Shown piece by piece: positions 35,919 through 46,300 of a DNA stretch of 64,000 bases. The notes below the pieces were generated by a model that was given only the letters and a program-made list of their open reading frames with translations, did no database searches and was not told the DNA's origin. Location of the stretch: NCBI GenBank assembly GCA_012523295.1, contig JAAYIT010000151.1, positions 1-64,000 on the forward strand, written 5' to 3'. The number at the start of each line of letters is the position of its first letter. Positions within the stretch are counted from its first letter, which is position 1. The position numbers and the translations under genes were made by a program. The DNA is from Porphyromonadaceae bacterium (GTDB lineage Bacteria > Bacteroidota > Bacteroidia > Bacteroidales > Paludibacteraceae).

Positions 35919-36086
35919 TCAACTACTTGAAGGGCTTATAGCCACTTCAAGAGTTGAAAATATCAACTTTCCAAATAGTCGAAGACTTTTGGAATAGTTG
36001 TAAAAGCAAGAGATTTACAGCACTGTCCGCAAGGGGAGGCTTCTGAGTCAACTACTTGAAGGGTTTACAACCACTTCAAGAGTTGA
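35919..36086. repeat. Cluster of three CAACT...AGTTG palindromes
   Basis: 35919-35957 (TCAACTACTTGAAG ... CTTCAAGAGTTGA) and 36048-36086 (same arms, slightly different loop) are direct copies of one palindrome. Between them 35964-36000 (CAACTTTCCAAATAGTC / GACTTTTGGAATAGTTG) is a third palindrome with the same outer arms. They follow the stop codon of the cohesin gene. Confidence 0.8.
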
Positions 36087-36138
36087 AAATACAAATCTAT
36101 CTGCTTGCGGAATGGGTTAGAAAATAACTGTTGATTAC

Positions 36139-36214
36139 AAATTGTCCTTGATTTGTTGTGTTAACATTGATTAATGCGCTACATTCACCCCCTGCGGGGG
36201 TTAGGGGGCTGAGT
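36139..36214. repeat. CTCAGCCCC repeat, copy B (inverted)
   Basis: From AAATTGTCCTTGATTTGTTG through ATGCGCTACATTCACCCCC to GGGGTTAGGGGGCTGAGT. It is the reverse complement, with changes, of 26201-26275. Confidence 0.75.
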
Positions 36215-36690
36215 TTTGTTTTTGTTTTATGGTTTAGTTGATGGTTGATTATGTGTGTTGAGTTGAAAAATCCCTTAACACCCTTTTTTTGATGTGAATC
36301 AAGAAAGGGTGAGGGGGATTTAATTTGTGATTTTTAGTGTACTATCAAGCCTTGTTCTGATTTTAAAGTTTTTTTCTTTTCGATTGAAAAAGTGTCGTAT
36401 AATTCAACATAATATACGCTAAAATCATTTTTGATAGGGGTGAGTGGTTGCCTTAATTTTGTAAAATTATTTTAAATAATCTCTACATTAATTGGAAGGG
36501 TTTTAAAATTTATTTGTATTATTATGAAACAAAATTTAAAATAATATTTAACTGGTGTGTCTTTCCTTTTTTCTTAAATTATTACTTGTCTGAAATAACC
36601 ATTATATCCTTCAGCAGACTGATTACACAAACCGATGAAGATAAGTGGCGTATAACATGTGATATTAGGAAAAATTTAATAAATCTTCGA
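36215..36690. other. AT-rich intergenic stretch before the BACON lipoprotein
   Basis: It contains a weak GC element near 36280-36320 (CCCTTTTTTT and AAAGGGTGAGGGGG). An open frame runs in from 36514, but its first 59 codons look non-coding, and the lipoprotein start at 36691 is preferred. Nothing else is supported. Confidence 0.35.
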
Positions 36691-37068
36691 ATGAAAACAA
36701 CTCCTTGGTTATTAACGCTTTTAATGATTTTCATCATCGGCTGTAAATCGTCTAATACGCCGGATAATCCGATAGATCCGAAAGACCCGAAAGATCCTAA
36801 AGTAGTGGATATGTTGGATGTGTCGTTGCTTACCATCAACTTCACTTCGGAAAAAGACGCAAGTCTGATTGTCGTGAAGACCAACACCGATTGGACTGCC
36901 ACCAAAACTGCCGACTGGCTCTCGCTTTCGGCTACTTCCGGCAAAAAGAACACCGGTTTTTTAATCGGGGCAGCTAAAAATACGGGCGCCCAGCGTGAAA
37001 CCACCGTGGTCATACGTGCCGGCGACAAATCGAAAGAGATAAAAATAACCCAAGCGGGAGCGCCTTAA
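36691..37068 (+). CDS. BACON-domain lipoprotein
   Basis: The 125-residue protein has a lipoprotein signal (LLTLLMIFIIGC), a short PxDPKDPKDPK linker, and one BACON domain (about 45-123). The domain is marked by VKTNTDWTA, WLSLSATSGK, NTGAQRETTVVIRAGDKS and the terminal KITQAG. BACON domains in Bacteroidetes bind mucins or glycans or act as spacers. The ATG at 36691 gives a proper lipoprotein signal; an upstream in-frame start would bury it 59 residues inside. It lies in the exported-protein region and has no visible close promoter. Confidence 0.82.
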   Translation: MKTTPWLLTLLMIFIIGCKSSNTPDNPIDPKDPKDPKVVDMLDVSLLTINFTSEKDASLIVVKTNTDWTATKTADWLSLSATSGKKNTGFLIGAAKNTGAQRETTVVIRAGDKSKEIKITQAGAP

Positions 37069-37101
37069 TTGTACCGACTTACCACTATTTTATAGCCTTA
37101 A

Positions 37102-37217
37102 TGCCACCTTCCCCTTCGGGGCTTCCCCGTCAGTTGACGGAAAAAAGGGGCGGTCAAATAAGTAAAAATGTTGATTTTTCTCGCTACTAAAAGTCCCCCT
37201 TGGGGGATTTAGGGGGC
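37102..37217. repeat. GC-rich palindromes downstream of the BACON gene
   Basis: CCCCTTCGGGGC, the perfect CCGTCA-GT-TGACGG (37127-37140), and AAGTCCCCCTTGGGGG plus ATTTAGGGGGC (37190-37217) follow each other. The last is almost identical to the copies at 854 and 2902. They fill most of the 37069-37365 gap. Confidence 0.75.
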
Positions 37218-37365
37218 AAGTAAAATGAAAATGATACAAAATCGGACGAAGAGTTTAAATCTTAATCCATTTTTTTGATTCTCAAAACTTTTGTTTTCCG
37301 ATAACCCGAGACTTCGGGACGGAATAGGCTGACTTAAACCAACTGAATTCTTAATATTGACAACC

Positions 37366-37980
37366 ATGAAAAAACACATTTTAACACTCATGCTTACAGC
37401 ATTTTTATTCGTCGGTTTTTCGCAGACAATCGTAAAAATGAACGTCCCCAAGCAATCCAAAGAACCGGTGAAAGTAGTCGTGCTTTTTGATGAGCCGGTG
37501 CCGGAAGGAATGCCTGTGGTGCTCGGATTGATGGGCTACTCCGTTACGGGTGGCGTGGAACCTTACACTTACGAGTGGGTGCAAAACGGTACTGTAATCG
37601 GGACGGGCGATATCGTGGTGATTACGCCCCAAGAAGGCGACCGCTTCGAATTGAAAGCGACCGACAAGAACCGATGTTATTCGGTTAGTTCGTTCACTAT
37701 GAAGGTGATACCACGAATGAAAGTCACCGATAAGCAGACGGGCGAATATAAAATTTACCCCACGTTGGTGAAAAACGACCAAATACATATTGAACTGCCG
37801 GGAGCGGAAAATCCCATGCGAGCGTTTATCCGCATTTTCGACATGAAAGGCGCCGTGAAACATTCCGAATTTATCGAAGGAAACTCCTCCGTGCATTGTA
37901 CTTTGCCAGATGGGGCGTACTTTGTGTCGGTCAAGACCGATGATTTTCAGAAAGTTGAAAAAATTATTGTTCAACATTAA
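37366..37980 (+). CDS. Small exported protein with PKD-like and T9SS sorting domains
   Basis: The 204-residue protein has a signal peptide (ILTLMLTAFLFVGFSQ) and a single Ig/PKD-like region with the SprB-type phrase YSVTGGVEPYTYEWVQNG (about 50-67). A T9SS type A domain follows (YKIYPTLVKNDQIHIELPG ... KIIVQH). ATG 37366 is preferred to an in-frame TTG three codons earlier. It is too short to hold an enzyme and may be a structural or adhesive surface protein. The broken C10 peptidase gene begins 12 bp downstream, so they were probably one operon. Confidence 0.75.
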   Translation: MKKHILTLMLTAFLFVGFSQTIVKMNVPKQSKEPVKVVVLFDEPVPEGMPVVLGLMGYSVTGGVEPYTYEWVQNGTVIGTGDIVVITPQEGDRFELKATDKNRCYSVSSFTMKVIPRMKVTDKQTGEYKIYPTLVKNDQIHIELPGAENPMRAFIRIFDMKGAVKHSEFIEGNSSVHCTLPDGAYFVSVKTDDFQKVEKIIVQH

Positions 37981-37992
37981 TTTCTGCCTGCC

Positions 37993-38532
37993 ATGAAAAC
38001 AAATATTTTCATTCATAAAAAGAATGCTATCCGTTGGTTGTCGCTTTTACTAATCGGATTGTTTACCATTCCGGCAATGGCTGAAACTCCCGACCCCGAA
38101 GGCGCCAAACGCTTTGCTGAAACGTTTTTCAAAGCCAATGCGCCCAATTTCGCGCCGGGTGAAAAAGCCCCGACCGCTTTCGCACTCGAGCAACGCTACC
38201 AAACCAAAGCCGACAAACAAACGCCCGTTTTCGTGTTTCAAAACAGTGGGAAAGGTTTCGCCGTGTTGGCTCAAAACGGGGGTGATTTCGCCGTGGTAGG
38301 TTATTCGCCCAATGGCAATTTCAAATCCGAAAATATCCCGCCACAGCTATTCGCGTTGCTGAAGTTGTACGAAGATTCGCTGAAAATCAACCCGTCGGCA
38401 ATGCCGAAAGCGCCGATGGCAACGCCGGTCGTGGAGCCTTTGTTGTTCAATGCAGGCGTCAGGTTAAGTCAGTTTCGTCATGAGCATGTGGGTATCAACA
38501 TGCCATGCAAACTTATTTTAAGTACTATTTGA
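37993..38532 (+). pseudogene. 5' fragment of a C10 (streptopain) family peptidase gene
   Basis: The 179-residue reading frame has a signal peptide (LSLLLIGLFTIPAMA) and the Spi/SpeB-type inhibitory prodomain (AKRFAETFFKANAP ... GKGFAVLAQNGGDFAVVGYS ... PPQLFALLKLYEDSL). It should continue into a C10 catalytic domain with a TGC(V/A)A.A cysteine motif. Instead, after VVEPLLFNAG, it runs through FRHEHVGINM and stops 10 codons later. The segment that should hold the catalytic Cys (about 80-100 residues) is missing, and the remaining half of the domain is in another frame (38505). ACATGCCATGC at the junction holds a CATGC direct repeat that could mark a deletion end point. It is read as a pseudogene fragment. 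Confidence 0.7.
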
Positions 38533-41500
38533 ATAATGGTTCCAAAAAGTCCTATTATATCCGAAATGAATTGGACCACAGCCGTCCTGTATATGTTGAA
38601 ATAAACGGAGACCCTGTAGCACATGCTGTGGTGGTAGATGGGTACGATTCGGACGGACGATTTCACATTGATTTCGGATGGGGCGGTTCCGAAAACGGGT
38701 ACTTTATGTTAAATAACAACAGTAGCTTTTACGCGAGTTATAGTTTTAGTTCCAATATCCGCGATGCCTTTTTTCTCTCCAAAGAGCCAATTTATACAAA
38801 TCAGCAAGATTCGGTCGCATTGGTGGCTGTGCACAACGCGCTTAACCAATCTACGGGGTGGGATTTGTCAACTCCGGTTGCCACTTGGAACGGTGTGTTG
38901 ATAATGAATGGGAGAGTGGTAGAATTGTTTTTGAATAAAAACCCGGAATCCCCTTATAATGGAAGAATTGCCCCCGAAATCGGGAATTTAACGGAGTTGC
39001 AATCGTTGGTTTTAGACGGGAAATTGGAAGGCGAAATTCCTACCGCGTTGTTTAATTTAACCAAATTGAGAGAGCTCTCTATCCGCGATAACAACGGGAC
39101 TTTCAAAGCCGTCCTGTCGGAAAATATCGGCAATTTAACCGATTTGGAAATCTTGGTAGTTCCCGGCAAATGCGAAGGAACCATTCCGGTTTCGTTCGGC
39201 AATTTGCGGAATTTACAGCGGATTGATTTGTCGGGTGGAAAACTTACCGGCAATATTCCCGCGGGAATTGGCAATCTGACAAAATTAGTCACGCTCAAAT
39301 TGGATAATAATCAGCTTTCCGGTTCGTTACCGGCGTCCATTGGTTCGTTGGAAAATCTTTGGGACCTGCAAATAAACGACAACCAATTGTCGGGCGAAAT
39401 ACCCGCTACTTTTGGGAATTTAATCAATTTAGAATATTTAAGTCTCTACAACAACCGATTTACAGGCGCTTTGCCCGCTTCTTTCGGTAATTTAGTGAAG
39501 TTAAACCGGTTGGATTTCAGCAACAATCAATTTGAAAAACTGCCCGAAAGCATAGGTAATCTTAAAAATGTGGTGTTTATCGATGTCCGAAACAATCGGC
39601 TAACGGAACTGCCAAACTCCATTTCCGATATGGACAAACTCCTGTCTTTGGATGCTTCAAACAACCGCTTGGAAACGCAACCCGGTTTTGGCGGTAACGA
39701 ATCGCTTAAGTGGCTTAATCTCTCATACAACCGACTGCAAAGCATTTCGCCAGCGATATTTCAACTTGCTGAGTTAGAAAAAGCCGATTTTTCTCACAAT
39801 TTTATAACGAAACTTCCCGCCGGAATTGAGTTTGTTTCGGATAAAATGACCGTGCTGAAACTTAACAACAACGAAATCAACAGTCCCATTCCACGTCCAT
39901 TATTGCTGAAACCGAATCTGACTACACTTCTTGACCAAGGGATGGACTTATCCCAAAATCGTTTTACATTTGACAATATTCCCGATGCAGACACGGTTTT
40001 TTGTCAAGTCGGTTTTCAAAAGCCGGTGAAACTGAAAAAGCATGTTTTCAAAGCGCAAATAGGTGATACACTACGTATAAATGTGCAGGATTTAGCCGAT
40101 TTATCCAAAGCAAGCAACGTGTACCATTGGGCGCCGTATCACAAAGATGCTTATTCCGTCGAATATTTTACCAAATACAACTCGACCATTGGCGGTTGGC
40201 CACCGTTTCCGGATGTTACCGGACCAATATTGACAGTGGTTGTGGATGAGAATACGCACGCCAAACAGTTTTTATGCTACATTACCGATCTCGAAAGTCC
40301 GTATATTAAAAAAGACGACATGATCGAAGCGACCCAACAGTGGGCTTTCTATTCAGGCGAGTATGTTTACACGTACAAACCTTTCCTTTGCACCGATACC
40401 ATACGCATTGAAATTGCGGATGAAGCGGGCGTTTTTGCCGATGCGCATCCCGATAAGCGGGCGCTTTTGTCCAAAAATATCCCTGCCGACGGCGTTACCG
40501 ACCATTCGGTTACCCTTTCACTGCCTGCGACCGTTTATGGTGAAACACAGTGGCAGTCGTCGATTGACGGCGTTACGTGGTTTGATGTAAGCGAAAATAC
40601 GGCTTCGCCCGAAATCAAAGCGAATGTCCAAAGCATTCATGGGACTACGGTGAAACTCGTTCCGCAACATACGGCACAGTACCGTTGCAAAATTTCCAAC
40701 GTGAACTGCGAACCGATGTACAGCGATACGGTTCGAGTAACGGCTTTTGGCTCCATAATTTACGACCAAATTGTACGCAAAAACGACACCACTGCCACCG
40801 TAATCACCACCGACAGCATTGATGTGATTATTCCACACGGTTTTCACGACGAAGATTTCCGTTTGACCATCGTCAAAGTGGACAATCCTCCGAAAGGTAA
40901 AAACGCACCGCCATTTACGTTGGGTGGCGGAGTGTATGATGTGAGCGTCAGTTTTGGGAATGAATTTGACAGACCGCTTTTAATCAAATTGAAAAATATA
41001 AACACGAGCGGATTTACCAAGCAAAAAATCGATAACTACCGAGCCGTATTTTTCAATGAAAAAACAGAAAAATGGGAAGAGTTTGAAGATTACCGTTTCA
41101 GTTTGGTCGATTCTACGCTCTGCTTTTCCACTCGGCATTTAACCAAAGTTAGTTTCTTTAGCATTGCCGGCATGGGCTATTCCGACTACCACACAAAAGA
41201 CGGAATTACGGTTTATTACAACGAAACTGACTTCGCGTCTGAAATTCCCTACAAGCAAACTCCGCAACCTTGGCATGAATCCGGCGTGCCCGTGTTGGTG
41301 GCGGATGCCGCCCATTATTTGAAAGAAGTGATAACCGCCTATAAAAGAGATTATCCCGATACGCCCGATGAGTTTACCATTTACCTGAAACCGTTGGGCG
41401 AAAGCGAAGGCGAAGTGAGTCTGATGGGGACTTTCGGCGGTTATATGATGGTAAATGTCCAAACGAAAACGCCCGAACAATTGTGTAAAACCATGTCGCA

Positions 41501-43025
41501 CGAATTGATGCACTACATACAGGATGATGTGATGCTTTTCATAAGCAACGATTTTTGGATGGAAGCACACGCCACGCTCGCCGATAGGGTCGTGTGGGGA
41601 AAAGATTTTATACCGATATCCGAGTCGGAGCAGTGGTTTGCCGTAGGATTGAATGGACAGATTTTTGATAATTTAGCTGTTTCGTGGGATCATTTCGCGT
41701 CGAATAAACCTTCGCCTTACGCGGGAAGATCGGCTTACTATTTAGGCGGATGCTTTATGCACTACATGCAAGACTGCCGGGAAGGTGCCAAGCTCAATCC
41801 GCTCAAACTACTCTACCAAACGATGCGTTCGCCCCGCGACATGTTAAGTTCCTATGCGATTACCGAGCTTAATTCAACGTTGGGCAAGGAGTATGAAAAC
41901 TTTTTGTTGTATCTCCTGTCGGGTAAAAATGATAATTTCAGCCTGCTTACGGGTAGAAAAACGTTGCAAAACGCGATGCTTGCCGTGGAGAACAAAAGTG
42001 TAACTTCCGGTAACAAGGAGAGCGCGTTTACCACGATAAAGGATTACAAAATGGAATTGAGCGATAACCCCATAACGGAAACGGTTAAATTATCCATTCC
42101 GTCGTTGGCTTCGCGCATGGTTATTTTCAGAAACAGCTCGAAAGATGTGGTTAATTTGGTGAAAATCAAGCGAAATCATAATCCGGATTATCGCCAGGCG
42201 GTTTATTATGCGCAGTTTAACCAAACGGAAAATGAATTTACGTTTACCAATATCACCGATTCTACAACGTTTTCATTTTTGTTGGATGTACAGATTCATG
42301 GGGAAGGTTCAATGCAGAAAAACATCAGTTTCCTGCTTTTTATCAACAAAGAAAGTAAATCCATCAATCCCTTTAACTTCGATGCTTCGTATGATGTAAC
42401 GGTCAGTCCGATACTTAATTTCAGCTCCATAGGCGCCCTCAATATCCTTACCGATGAAGCTCCGGAAGGCTCGTCCGGTAGTGCTCCCTATACGCTTTTT
42501 GCAATGGATGGCATTACGAATAAGATGTGGGATGAGCTTTATCCCGATGTTGTGCCGGGTATAAAAGATTATACTGTTACTCGCGAAAGTGTTCGGAAAG
42601 AGTTGATTGAAGGTAAGATTATGGTCTCGAAAACAAATTATACAAGAGAATATACAACATGGACGTGGGACGGTCCCGAAAGCGTTTATTCCATCCGTCA
42701 GTTCTATTCGGTGCAACAGCAGGTAGAATACAACCTTGAAACCGGCGCGATGAAAATTACCAACCACAGCCTGACGAAGCGAAAAGACTCGCGTGCTGCG
42801 GATTTTAGTATCGTTAAAGATGATAAAGATGTGGTTAAATTACGAGAAATACGCACGTCCGACTTTACAAAAACTGAAACCGAAGGGCTATATAATTATC
42901 AAACGCCCGGTCAAGACGCTACAAGACACGCCATAGAAAGCATTCAGCGAAACGATGCCACACTCCGTATCAACTACGGCACAAGCAACACCTTGAGATT
43001 GGTGATGCTTATAAATGAGAATTAG
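38505..43025 (+). pseudogene. 3' part of C10 peptidase, fused to LRRs and an HExxH domain
   Basis: The 1506-codon frame begins mid-domain: MQTYFKYYLNNGS, then the C10 catalytic His in HAVVVDGYD (residue 40) and the FGWGGSENGYFML strand. LRRs of the plant-like type follow (about 140-470; GNLTKLVTLKLDNNQLSGSL). Then come Ig/ZU5-like modules and a metallopeptidase-like region with HELMH (999-1003) and a Glu at 1020 (MEAHATLAD), a gluzincin-type spacing. No T9SS domain is evident at the C-terminus. As it lacks its own signal peptide and the Cys half, the product could not be exported as is. The LRR and HELMH parts are intact, so the break looks recent. A sequencing error cannot explain it alone, since coding sequence is missing. 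Confidence 0.65.
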
Positions 43026-43043
43026 AAGTATTTTTGGGGGGCT

Positions 43044-43104
43044 ACTCAGCCCCTTAACCCCCTAAAGGAGGGGGATTTTTAGTGCGTTAATCGATGTTAA
43101 TGTT
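43044..43104. repeat. CTCAGCCCC repeat, copy C
   Basis: ACTCAGCCCCTTAACCCCC, AGGAGGGGGATTTTTAGTGC and GTTAATCGATGTTAATGTT follow the order of 26201-26275, in the same orientation, more diverged toward the right. Confidence 0.65.
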
Positions 43105-43109
43105 ATTTT

Positions 43110-43142
43110 ACCGATGGGATGGCTGAGATCCACTCCATCGGT
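43110..43142. other. Perfect 8-bp hairpin
   Basis: ACCGATGG (43110-43117) and CCATCGGT (43135-43142) pair, with an inner TGG/CCA extension. No T run follows, so it is a structure of unknown role in the 43026-43342 gap. Confidence 0.45.
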
Positions 43143-43275
43143 GGTTCACGAGACTTTACAGTTAATATAACTTAACTGCAAACTGATTTTAACTCAAAAA
43201 CTACACTACAAGCCTTTTCTATGGGGATAAGTAGTTACCAAATTTTTGGATGTATCGACATCTTTCTGGCAACAA

Positions 43276-43305
43276 AAAAAGCGCTACCGCAAGGTAGCGC
43301 TTTTT
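43276..43305. terminator. Bidirectional terminator after nifJ
   Basis: AAAAAGCGCTACC (43276-43288), a GCAA tetraloop, and GGTAGCGCTTTTT (43293-43305) form a perfect 13-bp stem with A and T tracts on both sides. It ends nifJ transcription (minus strand) and could stop read-through from the plus strand. Confidence 0.88.
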
Positions 43306-43344
43306 CAAGTCCCTCCCTTGCGGGGAGGGATTTAGGGTGGGGCT
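43306..43344. repeat. GC-rich palindrome abutting the nifJ stop codon
   Basis: CAAGTCCCTCCCTTGCGGGG and AGGGATTTAGGGTGGGGC fold on each other. On the minus strand the nifJ TAG is directly followed by CCCCACCCTAAATCC of the repeat. Confidence 0.7.
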
Positions 43345-46300
43345 ATTTCGTATCCTGCACAATCACATCAGCGCTTCCTTCTTGTTTCGGGTCGCGTTGT
43401 GCTTTGTCTTTCAACTCATCGATTTGATGCGCGGGAGCTACTTCCGGCACCCAAACAGCATCGGCCATGCGTTTGTATCCGTTGTAACGCCATTTTGCAT
43501 TCTTTTCAGCAGCTTGGAAGAGTTCATCGGCTTCTTTCGGGAATTGTTTTTTCAATGAAGTATAGCGAACTTCGCCCATCAAGAAGTCTTGGAATTTGCT
43601 CCAATCCGGCTCTTTGCTGTCAAGCTGCATTGGGTTTTTACCTTCAGCTTGCAAGCGCGGGTCAAAACGATATAAGTGCCAATAACCACACTCAACAGCC
43701 TTTTTCTGTTCAGCGTGTTGTTTGCCCATACCGGCATGCAAACCGTGGCTGATACAAGGTGAATAGGCGATAACCAATGAAGGTCCATCATACTCTTCTG
43801 CCTCGCGAATGGCTTTCAATGTTTGAGCCTGACTGGCTCCCATAGCTATTTGAGCAACATAAACATACCCGTACGTAGCGGCAATCATACCCAAATCTTT
43901 TTTACGGATTCGTTTTCCTGAAGCGGCAAATTTTGCTACCGCGCCTACCGGAGTAGATTTGGACGCTTGACCGCCGGTGTTGGAATAGACTTCGGTATCA
44001 AGTACTAAGATATTCACATTTTTACCCGAAGCAATCACGTGGTCTAATCCACCGAAACCGATATCATACGCCCAACCGTCACCACCGATAATCCATTGTG
44101 AGCGTTTTACTAAGTAATGGCTCAATGCTGCAATGTCTTGACAATGTTCGCATGAGCAAGCTTTCACAATCGGTGTAATTTTTGCCTCTAACGCTAATGT
44201 GGCATCTCCATCAAATCGATTTTCAATCCACTCGTCAAATAGCGCTTTCAGTTCTTCCGTGCAGCAATCAGCCTCTTTCGCTTTGGTCATTAAACGAACG
44301 AGACGAGCTTGCATTTTCTCTTCGGCAAGCACCATTCCCATTCCAAATTCGGCGTTGTCTTCAAAGAGCGAGTTTGCCCAAGCCGGACCGCGACCATCGT
44401 CACCTGTAGTATAAGGTGTAGAAGGAGCCGAAGCAGAATAGATCGAGCTACAGCCTGTCGCGTTGGCTACAATCTGACGATTACCATAAAGCTGGGTGAC
44501 TAATTTTACATACGGAGTTTCTCCACAACCGGAACATGCTCCGGAGAATTCAAACAACGGAGTTGCTAACTGTGAGTTTTTCACGTTTGCACGAACATTA
44601 ACCAAATGTTGTTTTGAAGTAACATGATCTTCACAGTAATCCCAATTCTTTTGATTCCACATTTGTGATTCGATCGGCATCATTTTCAGCGCTTTGCCGT
44701 TTTTGTTACCGGGACATACATCCACGCAGTTTCCACAATCCATACAGTCGAGAACGTCAACTTGAATTCGATACTGAAGTCCGTCAAATCCTCTTCCGTT
44801 CGGCTTCAATGTTTCTGTAAACGGAGCATTTTTCAACTCGTTTTCATCTAATAAATAGGGACGAATCGCAGCGTGCGGACAAACGTAAGCGCATTGATTA
44901 CATTGGATACAGTTATTCAAATCCCACTCGGGAACAAACATGGCTACACCTCGTTTTTCATACTTTGTGGTGCCTTGAATCCAGGTTCCGTCTTCACGAC
45001 CTTTGAAAGCAGAAACAGCAAGACTGTTACCGTCTTGAGCATTGATCGGACGTACTATATCGGTTATAAATGCAGGAATATTTCCATTGGTTGCAGGTTT
45101 ATCTTCTAAGTTTGCCCATTCTGCCGGGATTTCAACTTCCACGTATTCTCCACCACGATCTACCGCCGCGTAGTTCATATTTACCACGCTTTCACCTTTT
45201 CTTCCGTATGATTTTACAATCGCTTTTTTCATTTCAGTAACAGCCAAATCGTAAGGAATCACATTGGTGATTTTGAAGAATGCAGATTGGAGAATTGTGT
45301 TTGTGCGGTTTCCAAGACCAATTTCAACAGCGATATCGGTTGCGTTGATAATGAAAAGCTTGATATTATGCTGCGCAAAATAGCGTTTCACATTCGTCGG
45401 GAGGTTGGCTTTTACCTCTTCGGCATTCCAAACCGTGTTCAGCAAGAAGGTGCCATTGTCTTTCAATCCTTTTGTTACATCATAAAGTCTCAAATAGGCT
45501 TGAACATGGCACGCTACGAAGTTTGGAGTGGTAACCAAATATGTAGAACGAATCGGTGTATCGCCAAAACGTAAGTGTGAACAGGTAAATCCGCCAGATT
45601 TTTTTGAATCGTATTCAAAATATGCTTGCGAATATTTATCGGAGTTGTCACCGATAATTTTAATCGAGTTTTTATTTGCTCCTACAGTTCCGTCAGCTCC
45701 AAGTCCAAAGAATTTTGCTTCATAAGTTCCTTCGCCACCCAACGAAATTTCTTCATCAAGCGGTAGTGAAGTAAATGTAACATCGTCAACAATTCCTACC
45801 GTGAAGCGGTTTCTTGGTGTTGGTAATGCTAAGTTTTTGAAAACAGATAAAACTTGTGCCGGAGTAAAGTCTTTCGAAGATAGTCCGTATCGACCACCAA
45901 CTACAAGCGGTTGATTCTCAGTTCCGTAAAGAGCATCTTTTACATCAAGGTAAAGTGGTTCTCCACTTGCTCCTGGCTCTTTTGTACGATCGAGAACACA
46001 GATTCGTTTTGCAGTTTTAGGAATAGCTTTGAGGAAATGTTTAATAGAGAAAGGACGGTATAGATGAACTGCGACAAGTCCGACTTTTTCACCTTTTTCA
46101 ATCAAATAATCAATACCTTCTCGAATAGCTTCTGTAGCCGAGCCCATAGCGATCACCACACGGTCTGCATCCGGAGCGCCATAGTAATCGAACAGCCCAT
46201 ATTTACGGCCTGTAATCTCCGCTAACTGATTCAGATAATCTTCTACAATTTCAGGCAATACATCGTAAAAAGGATTTGCAGCTTCACGCGATTGGAAATA

